From NCBI RefSeq assembly GCF_907164915.1, contig NC_061862.1, positions 75,159,718 to 75,223,717 on the forward strand: DNA of 64,000 nt. The letters run 5' to 3'. Position numbers and translations under genes: made by a program. Shown piece by piece: positions 54,770 to 64,000 of the stretch. The notes under the pieces are model-generated. The model was not told where the DNA came from. It saw only the letters and a program-made list of their open reading frames with translations, and did not search any database. The stretch is from Impatiens glandulifera. Lineage: Eukaryota; Streptophyta; Magnoliopsida; Ericales; Balsaminaceae. How positions within the stretch are numbered: the stretch's first letter is position 1; every line of letters starts with the position of its first letter.

Positions 54770-55393
54770 ATGGAGAGCAATACGAGTAGAATAAATGGAT
54801 CTAACTATCATTTGTGGAAAGGGAAGATGAAAGATATTCTTTACATCAAAGATTATTATTTACCTGTGTTTGCTGATAATAAGCTAGAAGATAAAACTAA
54901 TGAGCAATGGACATTGAGTCATCGTCAGGTGTGTGACTACATTAGACAATGGGTGGATAATAATGTTCTCAACCATGTTAGTGAAGAGATACACACGAAG
55001 GGTCTATGGAGAAAACTTGAAAAGTTATATGCTCGAAAGACTAGTAACAACAAATTGTTTCTAATAAAACAGATGATGGGCTTGAAGTACCAAGATGAAA
55101 ACAACATGTCCAATCATTTGAATATATTTCAGGGGATTATTAATCATTTATCTAGAATGGGTATCAAGTTCGATGATGAAGTGCAAGGGTTATGGATTCT
55201 TGGTACACTACTAGACTCATGGGAGACATTCAAAACATCACTATCTAACTCAGCCACAAATAATATTTGTACTATGGAGGTGGTGAAGAGTAGCGTCCTC
55301 GATGAAGAGATGAGAAGAAAATCACAAGGTTTTTTTCGCATTTTGATGTCCTACCTACTGAAAGAAGAGAAAGGACTAAGAGTAGATGCCTGA
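54770..55393 (+). CDS. Copia gag (open, but stops before the zinc knuckle)
   Basis: Starts at ATG 54770 (MESNTSRINGSNYHLWKGKM). An in-frame ATG at 54728 lies in the LTR and primer site and is not favoured. It matches copia gag of the UBN2 type (NYHLWKGKMKDIL, LWRKLEKLYARKTSNNKLFL, FQGIINHLSRMG, LGTLLDSWETFKTSL). It stops at 55393 after RKSQGFF.. and before any recognisable CCHC; the text downstream (about 55440-55490) is broken zinc-knuckle-like sequence. About 208 residues. Confidence 0.8.
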   Translation: MESNTSRINGSNYHLWKGKMKDILYIKDYYLPVFADNKLEDKTNEQWTLSHRQVCDYIRQWVDNNVLNHVSEEIHTKGLWRKLEKLYARKTSNNKLFLIKQMMGLKYQDENNMSNHLNIFQGIINHLSRMGIKFDDEVQGLWILGTLLDSWETFKTSLSNSATNNICTMEVVKSSVLDEEMRRKSQGFFRILMSYLLKEEKGLRVDA

Positions 55394-55619
55394 ATGAGAA
55401 AAGTAGAAGCAAATGCAGATCTGGTAACAATTCTAATAACGAGTGTTAACATTATGGCAAAAAGGGGTACAACAAGAAATTTTACCAAACGTTCCTAAGA
55501 GAGAACACAAATACAAATGATAAAGAAAGGAAATTCATTAACGGTGACAAACATGAGAAAGACAATGTTACTACCGATGATTTCTCTAGTTTGTATGCCG
55601 ATGATGTTAATATCGCTTT

Positions 55620-58600
55620 CTAGGAGACTAGTTGGGTGATTGATAGCGACGCTTTAATACATGTCACATCACGAAGAGATTTCTTCACATCCTACACTTC
55701 TACTAATTGTAGAAGTGTTAGAATGAGTAACGATGACATTGTCAAAGTTATTGGTTTTGATAACATGTGTCTAAAGCTTGAAAATGGCAACACGTTGGTT
55801 ATGAAGAATGTGAAGCACATCCCCGACATCCATATGACTTTGATCTCCACCGGAAAGCTCGATGATGAAGTCTTTTGCAATACTTTTCGTGACGGGAAAT
55901 GAAAGCTTATTAAAGGCTCATTGATATTGACAAAGGGAGAAAAGTGTTCTTCATTGTATATGATGTGAACAACGATTACAGATTCTCCATTCAATGCATT
56001 GGATGATGAAGAAAATGTTGAGCTTTGACACAACAAACTTAGTCATATGAGTGAAAAATTCTTGATGATATTGAATAAGAAAAGCCTTCTCTCTAGAGTG
56101 AAGAATGGTTTTTTGAAGATGTGTACTCATTGTTTTGCGGGGAAGCATAGTAGAGTTGCCTTAAAAAATGTTCCTCACTCGCGAAAACCAGGTATACTTG
56201 ATTTAGTATCTGATGTGTATGATCCTATAAAACAAAGACACTTAGTGGTGCCTTATATTTTGTTAATTTTATTGACGATCATTTAAGAAAGAATTGAGTG
56301 TATACTTTAAAGTCCAAAGATCAAGTGTTAGATGTTTTCAAACAGTTTCATGCTTTTGTGGAAAGGCATACTGACAAAAACTTAAGTGTGTTCAGACGGA
56401 TAATGATGGTGAGTATTGTGGTCCTTTTGATGAGTATTGCAGGAAGTAAGGAATTCGACATAAAAAAACACCTCCGGAGATACCTCAGTTAAATGGTTTA
56501 GTTGATACGATGAACCGAACAGTAATTGAAAGAGTGATATGTTTGCTTTCGCAATCACATCTTCCAAAATCCTTTTGGGGTGAGGCTTTGAATACAATGG
56601 TACATGTTTTGAATCTCACTCCATGCATTCCTTTGGATTTTGAGGTGCCATACAAGATATGGTCGTGAAAGAAAGTTTCTTATGATCATATGCTTGTTTT
56701 TAGGTGCAAGGCTTTTGTTCATATTCCAAAAGATGAACAATCTAAGCTTGATGTAAAGACGAGACAATGTATATTACCTGGTTATGGGTTGGATGAATTT
56801 GATTTCAGATTCTATGATCCAATTTGGAAAAACTCATTAGAAGTCGAGATGTTGTGTTTATAAAAAATCAGAACATTACAGATATTGATAAAATAAAAAC
56901 AATTGAGAATAATAACGATGATTCTATTGAGATAGATCTAGTTCCTATACATGCAACGCATCCTAATCATGGGGGAGATGTGTCAAATGATAGTGATGGT
57001 ATCACTAATGATGAAATTCCGCCGACCAGTGATCCAACTAAAAATGTTAATGAAGAAGTTCAAGGTTAACTAGTTGAACCTTCTTTGAGAAGATTTGTTA
57101 GAGAGCGCCGTCCCTTGACGATGTACCTTTAGGTGAGTATGTGATGCTCACAAATGCAGGGAGTCAAAAATCTACCAAGAGACAATTTTTGTTGATGAGA
57201 AAAGGTCGTGGTTGAAATCTATGGAAGAGGAGATGTAATCACTTCATGAGAGCCACACTTATGACTTGGTAAAGTTGCCACAAGGCAAGAAGACTCTCAA
57301 GAATAAATGGATTTATAGGATTAAGACCTAAAATAATAATTCACAACCAATATACAAAGATCGATTGTTTGTTAAAGGGTTTGGTCAAAAGAAATGTATT
57401 GATTTTGAAGAGATATTTTCTCCAGTTGTGAAGATGTCCTCGATCAGAGTTGCTCTTGGTATAGCAACATGCTTGAACCTAGAGGTTGAATAACTTGATG
57501 TGAAAACTACATTTCTTCATGGTGATTTGAAAGAAAAAATTTATATGGAGCAGTCAAAGAGATTCAAAGTCAAGGGAAAATAACATCTTATGTGCAAACT
57601 AAAGAGCTTGTATGGTCTCAAACAAGCTCCAAGGAAATGGTGCAAGAAGTTTGACTCTTTTATGATGAGTCATGGGTACAATAAGACATCGTGAGATTAC
57701 TGCGTGTTTGTCAAAAGGTACTCAAAAGATGACTTCATTATTTTTTTTATATGTTGACGACATGTTAATCATCGACCATTATGCTACAAAGATTGATATG
57801 ATGAATAGAGAGTTGAGAAAATCTTTGCGACGAAAGATTTGGGACCAACGAAGAAGATACTCCACATGAATATTTCTTGTGATAGAAAAAAATGGAAGCT
57901 TTGGTTATCATAAAAAGACTACATCGAGAAAGTTGTTGAAATATTCAACATGAGTAAGGCCAAGACAATTTGTTCTCCACTTGCAGGTCATTCAAACTCA
58001 CTTCTGAGGAATGTCCTAAGAGTGAGAAGGAAGAAGAAGAAATTAGTAGAGTTCCTATTCGTTTGATGTCGATAGTTTGATGTACACCATGATTTGCACT
58101 CGGCCTGATATTGCTTATTTTGTTGGAGTAGTTAGTCGCTTTATCTCAAATCTCGGTAAAGAGCAATGGGAAACTGTGAAGTGGATATTAAGATATCTGA
58201 AAGGTACTTCCAAAGTGTGTTTGTGTTTTTGCAGTAGTGATCCTATGCTAGTTGGCTATATGGACGGTGATGTTGATTTTAGGAAGTCTATTTCAGGATT
58301 TCTGATGACTTTTGCAAAAGGAACTGTTTCATGGCAATCAAAGCTGCAAAAATGTGTTGCGTTGTCCACCATAGAAGTTGAGTATATTGCGATCACTGAG
58401 GTTTGCAAAGAAGCTTTGTGGATGAAGAAATTTCTCGAAGAGTTAGGTTGTAACAAAGAGAAATTTGTTGTGCTTAGCGATAGCCAGAGCGCTATCGACC
58501 TCTTCAAGAACTCGTCATTTCATTCCTGATCGAAGCATATTGATATGCGATACCACTATATTCGAAACATTCTTGAAACAAAGCAATTGCACTTGGAAAA

Positions 58601-58650
58601 AGTGCACACCAATAAAAATGGATCGGACATGTTGACGAAAACTTTGTCGA
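55620..58650 (+). pseudogene. Copia pol (protease, integrase, RT, RNase H), disrupted
   Basis: Protease: WVIDSDALIHVTS at 55630 (family DSGASxH, altered). GAG-pre-integrase: HNKLSHMSEKFLMIL and CTHCFAGKHSRVAL (56030-56170). Integrase: DLVSDVYDP (56200) with a frame break near 56280. [46 protein letters not shown] (57290-57650) and FLYVDDMLII (57742-57770) with several stops. RNase H: 58077-58530, TRPDIAYFVGVVSRF, LRYLKGTSKVCLC, VALSTIEVEYIAITEVCKEA. Numerous nonsense codons make it non-functional. Confidence 0.88.
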
Positions 58651-58763
58651 GTGAAAAGCTTGAAGCCTCTCCCTCCTCGAGGAGGACACATAACTCCGGT
58701 TTGTCGATAAAGAGCGAGTCTGTTGGAGCCCACCATATGAGCTGGAGGGGGAGTTTATTGGGG

Positions 58764-59270
58764 TGTTCGGCCCATTTTGCTTGAACTAATAATGTATATT
58801 ATTATACATCATAATGACATATTATCTAATGATATATTCTATATTATTATATTTTATAATATATTCTATACTATATAATAGATATCAAGAGTTTTCATTC
58901 ACAAAACACAAGTTTGAGGGAAACAAGACAGATAGAGAAAGACGAAGACATGCGTTAAGAAGAAAAATTCCTTTTTCTTTAACTAATTTCACTTCCCTTT
59001 CTAGATAGTTTTTAAAGGTTTAGATAGTTTTTCAGATTGTAAACCTTATTTGGTAAGAACTCTGTATTACTCATTGTAAATAATATTATAGTGGATGGTT
59101 TAAGCGGCCTAAAGGTCATGTGGGTTTTTACTATTGTTGAAGGGTTTTCCACGCTAAAGCTCGTGTCTCTTTACCTTTTTTTCTACTTGGTTGAATGAAT
59201 ATTTATAACTTATAAGCAAAACACTAAAACTAAAAGTAATCCTTTACGCATTAGGTTCTTTTTATCAACA
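58764..59270 (+). repeat. 3' LTR of the copia element
   Basis: Begins TGTTCGGCCC after a purine tract and ends TTTTATCAACA. It is similar to the 5' LTR over most of its length and is followed by TAGTG. Confidence 0.88.
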
Positions 59271-59275
59271 TAGTG
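59271..59275. repeat. Target-site duplication, right (copia)
   Basis: TAGTG, identical to 54215-54219. Confidence 0.85.
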
Positions 59276-60413
59276 TTGGTCTATAAATACCACAAGAAGA
59301 CCTTTTCTATTCCTTTTCATCACTGTTAATCTTAAATCTTTTCATTTTTGCGATTTTCTACTTTAGTGAGTGTTAGGTTTTTGGTTGAAAGTTTGTGTCA
59401 TGGATTATTAGAAGCACTGCATGCAAGCTGTTCATATTGCTTCCATTCTTCATGTGTTCAATCAATTTTATGAAACTATGATTTTTAACTTGTTGGCTTG
59501 TTTTGATATATTGTTGGTTTTGTTTCAAATTGATGATTGTTTATCATTTCATTAAATGCTTAAAATTCTCTGTAAAGATTAATTATTGTCATTTTTTAAA
59601 TTAAAATTGTCCAGGTTGGATAAGAATTTTAAATTGGGGAAAACAGTGTTTTTGGCTCTTGTTCAAGGACAGGCGTTCAAGAAAATTCCCAATAGGAATT
59701 TTAGAATGTGTTCAAGATCTTTTCAAGCCTTTAAATTGTAGTTTAAAAGTATATTGAATTCCTAAGAAAAATCGTAAGCCTTCATATTTCCTTAATGGAT
59801 TAGTGATATTGGATGATGATTTTGAGTTTTAGAAGTAGCAACATGTTTTTATGTTTTTGTGGATTGATTTGGAAGATTTGTTTTCGAGTTTTAGTTGAAA
59901 AATCAAATTTCAATATGTTACTTGTTTCGTTTTGACACTGGGATTTAGGGACCACATTGCTTCAATTGTTTCCTAGTATCTGGAAGACACGCCTCTAGAA
60001 TGATACTATTGTCAAAATATTACTCGATTCTAAATAGTTAGGAACTACCAAAATATTCATAAGTCATTTCGCTATGTTCGTGAAGATTAATAGACTAAAG
60101 CTAAAAACTATTTGATAGTGCATGAATAAAACATTCGAGTCGTATATGGGAAGGTGGAATGATGTTGCCGCTGAAATAGACTAATTGTCCAATGGGTAGA
60201 CATGGGTGTATATGATATACATGAACCTGAACGTTCACTACACAAAAAAATTTGTCGGTAAACAAGTATTTCCTCCTAGAATAATTGATCGAAACCGGGA
60301 TGCACTATGATGATGCATTAAAAAAGAAAGTCGATAAGGTCAAAAAGCCCTATCAGACCAAACCCCTCTATAATCCCAAGAAGGTAAAAACTAAAGTTAA
60401 TTACGTCGACAAT
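59276..60413 (+). other. Region with a TATA-like box and gypsy gag-like scraps
   Basis: Just after the copia element CTATAAATACC (59280-59290) is followed by a CT-rich leader, so a promoter was probably here when the copia inserted; no gene follows that I can read. From about 60120 short frames give ESYMGRWNDVAAEI and PRIIDRNRDALYDDALKKKV, gag-like but interrupted. Confidence 0.4.
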
Positions 60414-60897
60414 TGTCACAGCCCAATCTTCCTGGCCCAGGAAGAGGAGGCTTAAAGAGAATGTCACGGCCCAATCCTCCTGGCCCAAGAAGAGGAGGAG
60501 GCTTGAGCCCTCTTAAGCCCAACCCAAGGAAGATTCTAGACTGGAAGGAAGCTGAAAGGAAGTTCCTTGATTAGTGCATCAATAATTGACATATAAAAGG
60601 AATGTCCTTAATTAGGAATGTCCTTGATTGATAATTATAAGGAATCCCTAAATTAGTGCACAATCAATGTAACAGCTAGAATTAGTCCGATAAATACCTG
60701 TGAAGTATTACATTGTAAATCACCAAGTATTCGAGTAATATACTATTCTTTGTAAGAGTTACTCTCTCTCTAGAATTCTTGTGTCAATTATATTAAACGC
60801 CGAGTGTTGCGTCGAGTAAGGCTGACTAGTTACTCGTTCTTGCGAAGATCGTAACTAGTGCCGCACGGATCGTCAGTGAAAAGACTGAGCCGTGACA
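60414..60897 (+). repeat. Solo LTR (gypsy type)
   Basis: TGTCAC..GGCCC at the start and GAGCCGTGACA at the end are inverted. The first 48 bp are duplicated in tandem (60414 and 60462). It contains a TATA-like GATAAATACC (about 60691), a TTACATTGTAAATCACCAAG block and TCTCTCTCTAG. CAAT stands on both sides (60410-60413, 60898-60901; ACAAT if the end is drawn one base earlier), so it looks like a solo LTR with a 4-5-bp target duplication. It is a diverged relative of the LTR at 61711-62173 in opposite orientation. Confidence 0.7.
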
Positions 60898-60899
60898 CA

Positions 60900-61400
60900 A
60901 TGCATGGGACGTGGAAGTAATAAATATCGAGTTAGAGTGTTCACAAAGACAATTCTCTAACGTGTAGCCAACTTAAGCACCGCTGCAAAAATAGTTGCCC
61001 TTTTATCCCATGAACGCCTAAAAAGTATGACGACTTATGTATGACGCTAACAAAGGTCTTAGAAGTTTCGAAACAAAAAAAAATTGATCAAAGTGTTGAC
61101 AAAAAGACATGAAAAACTTACATGATGGAGGTTCCTAAATGCTTAGTATAACTACCACAAACTAAAAGGGCATGTGGCCAAATTTTGCACATCCCTTATG
61201 AGCGTGATTCAAGACCTTATAGATAATGAGGTCATACAATTCCCAAGGTCAGAGCAAATTTGTTGTCGACACACATGGTCAATTTGATTGAAATGAAGGT
61301 AAATTTGAAGAGTAATTCCAAAAACATGAAAGGCATTTTTTCATCACAAATTAATTTTGTGGGAATAAATAAATTGATTTCGTATTTTTTAAGATTTTAA
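60900..61400 (+). pseudogene. Gypsy gag C-terminal fragment
   Basis: A frame at about 61170-61260 reads GHVAKFCTSLMSVIQDLIDNEVIQF, like the Cys-His plus VQDLID(E/N) linker of Tat-type gypsy gags. It is interrupted by stops. The solo LTR lies within this fragmentary gag region. Confidence 0.45.
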
Positions 61401-61710
61401 AAATAAAGTTATAATTAAAACAAGATGAGTAAAATGTAAAAAAATTAACCAAAGAGACTTCAATAGATTTTATTTTTTATTTTTGTTAAAAAAATATTTT
61501 TAATTGTTTATTATTTGTTCAGATATTTTTAAAATATTATTCAAGGCATTAAAATAATAAATAAAATAAATAAAAGAAAGCAAACAATGCACTAGACTAT
61601 AGGGTTATGTTTTGGGTTAGGGGACAAGGTTTGGATGCAAGTTCAAGAGCGGGTGGATCAGGGTGCATGAGCGGGCGCGTGAGTGGTTAAGAGAGTGCTT
61701 TAGAGCGGGT

Positions 61711-62173
61711 TGTCACGGGATAAAATTCGACCAGTGTGGCACTAGGCTAGATCGACGCAGATTATAGCTAGTAAGCCCTTTTACACAATGCAAGAAGAAC
61801 TTAGAGAGATAAAGAACTTGAGAATAAGAATTGTATATTGAATACTTGGTAATTACAATGTAATATCTCTAAGGTATTTATATGACTAATGACATATTAA
61901 ATTAGGATTGTCTTCCAATTACAATTTAATTACATTAATTTAGGATATCTCTTCCTTAATAAGAATATCCCTTCCTAAATTAGAATATCTCTTCTAATCT
62001 CTTCCTTAATTATAATATCTCTTCTAATATCTTCCTTAACTAGAATATTTATTGGGCCTATTTAGGCGGTTGGGTCTCCCCTTGGACTAGGGAGATTAGC
62101 ACACTGTGAGGCCAAGACTTTAATAAGCCTCGACATCGCCTGGAATGTGTCATGACCCTAATGGGCCGAGACA
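61711..62173 (-). repeat. 3' LTR of the minus-strand Ty3-gypsy element
   Basis: In minus orientation it begins TGTCTCGGCCCATTAGG and ends TTATCCCGTGACA. A purine tract (GGTGGGGGAGAA, reverse complement of 62174-62185) abuts it, the signature of a 3' LTR. It contains a TATA-like ATAAATACC and a run of AAGGAAGAGAT/AGAAGAGATAT repeats (61965-62045). Confidence 0.85.
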
Positions 62174-62185
62174 TTCTCCCCCACC
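62174..62185 (-). other. Polypurine tract
   Basis: GGTGGGGGAGAA on the minus strand immediately before the LTR, the plus-strand primer of reverse transcription. Confidence 0.75.
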
Positions 62186-62227
62186 TAAGTCATGGCCATC
62201 ATCGGCTCAACCTTGGACCAGTACTCT

Positions 62228-62480
62228 TCAATCTTCTGCTTGAATTCCACAAGAGATCATCTCTTTCCCAGCAATTCTCGACACCAGGTAGACCTTTCCC
62301 CCACGCCGCTCGATTTTAAACGGTCCCTCGTATATGTGCACAAGCCACTTGAGCAAAGATTGTAGAGACTTACATTGATTCATGAGTAAATTCTCTATTC
62401 CTCGCCCCCTCCTTGAACCCGATTGCATGCCTTCAAATCTGTCAATTTCTTCATCTTCTTGGTGTCTTCATCCAAAGATG
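62228..62480 (-). pseudogene. Gypsy integrase C-terminal end fragment
   Basis: HIYEGPFKIERRGGKVYLVSR (62270-62335) matches the YEGPFKI(x)xxVGKVxYx(L) end of plant gypsy integrases. Upstream text LDEDTKKMKKLTDLKACNR matches the preceding LDKAxKKMKKWADxKR segment, about 62400-62490. It ends 55 bp before the purine tract. Confidence 0.75.
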
Positions 62481-62769
62481 CCCGAGCAAGATCTGCTTTC
62501 TCTCCTATGGATTTTGCGACAGTGAAGGTGGACTGACTTTGACCAACGTAACCTGTGGTCAAACTTTGTGTAGTTGATGGTTGTGTAGTGTCTTTGGCCT
62601 TGAGCCTCTCGAAGGCTTCGACACACGCTATCTTGACTTCCTTGGGTACTTCTTCTTTTCCCTTGGACCCGTCCCCATCATCAATCTTGGCAAAAGTGAC
62701 AAATGTCTCTTTACCACGTTTGCGACCTCGACTGAATCGCATTGTCAAGAACATGCCCATTCCCTCTGA

Positions 62770-63993
62770 TTATCTTCTTGTTGGTATCACACTAGTCTTC
62801 CTGTGATCCAAAATGATTAAGGAATCAAAATAAAGCATTATACAAGCACGTACCTGATCGAACAATTGTAATCCCAATACTACATCGTAGTCATCCATAG
62901 GGACTAACTTAAACAAGACTGTTCCCTTCCAATCTCCGATCCTGGTGTGTACTCCCTTAGCCTCCCCGACCACCGACTTGGCTGTTGTATTCACAAAATT
63001 GACTATCCCTCTCGTTGGGTTGATGCAAAGACCCAACGCCTTAACCACTCCTTCAAGCATGAAGTTGTGGGTAGCTCTAGTATTCACTAGTTCTTTGATG
63101 TGCCTTCTCCCGATCAAGTCATCCACGAACATCGAGCCCCTATTTGTTCCCTTGATTGGTTCCACAACACTAGCCTTCAAAACATTGAGCAGTCTTAAAG
63201 ATCCTATTTTAGTCCCCTTTTCCTCATTAGAGGACTCAGTTCCTTTAACCGTTGCAACCTTTCCCCCCTTAAACGAGCACATAAACATTATGTGATTATG
63301 AGCACCACAAATATAACAAACTCTTGGCTTACCTGATTCGTCGGCTTGCCTCCCTGAGTTGTTGTTTGGCTGCCACTTCTTGGGTGGGCGGTCTCTCCCA
63401 CATTTCTCCTTATCATGTGGGTGGTCTCCCCCACCTTCCTCCTCATCATCCTTGAGGACCTTTAGCCTTCCCAGAAACGTTTTAAGCTCGATAAGTCTTT
63501 CTACAACTGTAATTGCCTCGGAGACGTTCTGCACCTTGGCTCTTTGTAGCTCCAACTGTGCCCAAGTCTTTAGGCCATGAACAAACGCGAACAAAGTCTC
63601 CTGTTCTGTTAAACTAGGTAACTAGAGTATCAACTCATAGAACTCCTTCACATACTCCTTAATGGTCCTGTTGTGCACAAGCTGACTTAACTGCTTCATA
63701 GCTTTAAAATCGACGTTCTCTGGGAAGAATTGGCGCTTGAACTCGGTCTTGAAATCTTCCCAAGTTTCCATCTTCAGCGTACCTCGTTCAATATCTGCTT
63801 CCCACCTCCTCCACCGTAGTAGTTCCATCTCTATAATAAAGAATGGTGTTGTTTCCAACTTGGTACGATCATCGAATATGCTTGATGCCCGAAAGTACCT
63901 CTCCATATTCCAAAGGAAGTCCTCCACTTCCCTTGTACTTCTCGAGCCTTTGAATGGAGTTGGCTTGGGAACATCCATCCGATGAGGTGTCAC
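62770..63993 (-). pseudogene. Gypsy gag-protease with one nonsense codon and a mutated active site
   Basis: One frame runs from MTPHRMDVPKPTPFKGSR (63993) to 62770, broken only by TAG at 63622-63624 (KEFYELIL*LPSLTEQ). Gag core: FLWNMERYFRAS, TWEDFKTEFKRQFFPENV, MKQLSQLVHNRTIKEYVKEF. CCHC knuckle: CYICGAHNHIMFMC. Protease: LVNTRATHNFM where the family has VDTGATHNF(I/M), so the catalytic Asp is Asn and Gly is Arg. A linker MRFSRGRKRGKETFVTFAKI follows just downstream (62640-62735). The protease cannot be active. Confidence 0.85.
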
Positions 63994-64000
63994 ACCTCTA

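Larger units (their letters stand above)
54220..59270 (+). mobile_element. Ty1-copia LTR retrotransposon, full-length but decayed
   Basis: Two LTRs (54220-54734 and 58764-59270) with TG...CA ends, a perfect 5-bp target-site duplication, a primer-binding site next to the 5' LTR and a purine-rich tract (GGAGGGGGAG) before the 3' LTR. The internal gene order is gag, protease, integrase, RT, RNase H, as in copia. LTRs have diverged by many substitutions and indels, and the polyprotein is full of stops, so it is an old non-autonomous copy. Confidence 0.92.
61711..64000 (-). mobile_element. Ty3-gypsy element, internal deletion, continues beyond the window
   Basis: Reading minus strand from 64000: gag, CCHC knuckle, protease, protease-RT linker, then an integrase C-terminal segment, purine tract and LTR. 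The RT, RNase H and integrase core is missing, so it is a deletion derivative. The 5' LTR must lie right of 64000. Confidence 0.85.

Noticed and set aside
58515..58784. Short frames opposite and downstream of copia RNase H
   Set aside because: They are off-frame readings of the pol 3' end and purine tract.

Overview
This is nuclear DNA of a flowering plant, almost certainly a eudicot. It is very AT-rich, its genes are split by GT-AG introns, and the coding exons match plant families: a type-B-like response regulator, GEN1/XPG nuclease, a UDP-galactose/glucose transporter and a VIT/CCC1-type transporter. Much of the rest is transposon debris: two Mutator-like elements (MULEs), Ty1-copia, Ty3-gypsy and LINE fragments. 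No rRNA, tRNA or CRISPR array was seen. Exon coordinates were derived by hand from splice signals and reading frame; no similarity search was run.

Layout. About 0.5-1.3 kb: a diverged tandem repeat. 2.9-4.9 kb: a small unknown plant gene (+) facing a five-exon response-regulator/GARP gene (-) whose phosphoacceptor Asp is Glu. 7240-15171: MULE-1, with about 115-bp terminal inverted repeats and an 8-bp target-site duplication. It carries a mudrA-like transposase (-) and a convergent DUF1985 gene (+) that stops where an Ulp1 (C48) protease domain would start. MULE-1 also holds four large GGGCGTGGGG-type minisatellite arrays, two of them in or at introns of the DUF1985 gene. 17499-22778: MULE-2, a related element in which both genes are dead. 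Diverged copies of a host repeat flank both MULEs.

About 25.2-32.3 kb: a decayed Ty3-gypsy element of Ogre/Tat type (long LTR-like leader, tRNA-Arg-like primer site, extra ORF before gag, gag and protease remnants). 34.2-38.25 kb: an intact-looking seven-exon GEN1-like Holliday-junction nuclease gene (-), with a PIP-box-like motif near its C terminus. 39.1-41.6 kb: a tandem duplication carrying LINE 3'-end fragments. 41.6-47.7 kb: AT-rich spacer with microsatellites. 48.16-49.95 kb: a seven-exon UDP-galactose/glucose transporter gene (+). 52.57-53.67 kb: a three-exon VIT/CCC1-family membrane transporter gene (+). 54220-59270: a Ty1-copia element with both LTRs and a perfect 5-bp TSD but a decayed polyprotein. 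About 60-61.4 kb: gypsy gag-like scraps containing a solo LTR. 61711-64000: the 3' half of a Ty3-gypsy element (-) that has lost its RT/RNase H/integrase core and continues past the window.

The host genes are unrelated in function and do not form a pathway. The most unusual object is MULE-1: expanded G-quadruplex-prone arrays in and beside its genes, a tandemly duplicated intron-exon module, and loss of the protease domain that usually accompanies DUF1985 in Kaonashi-type MULEs.
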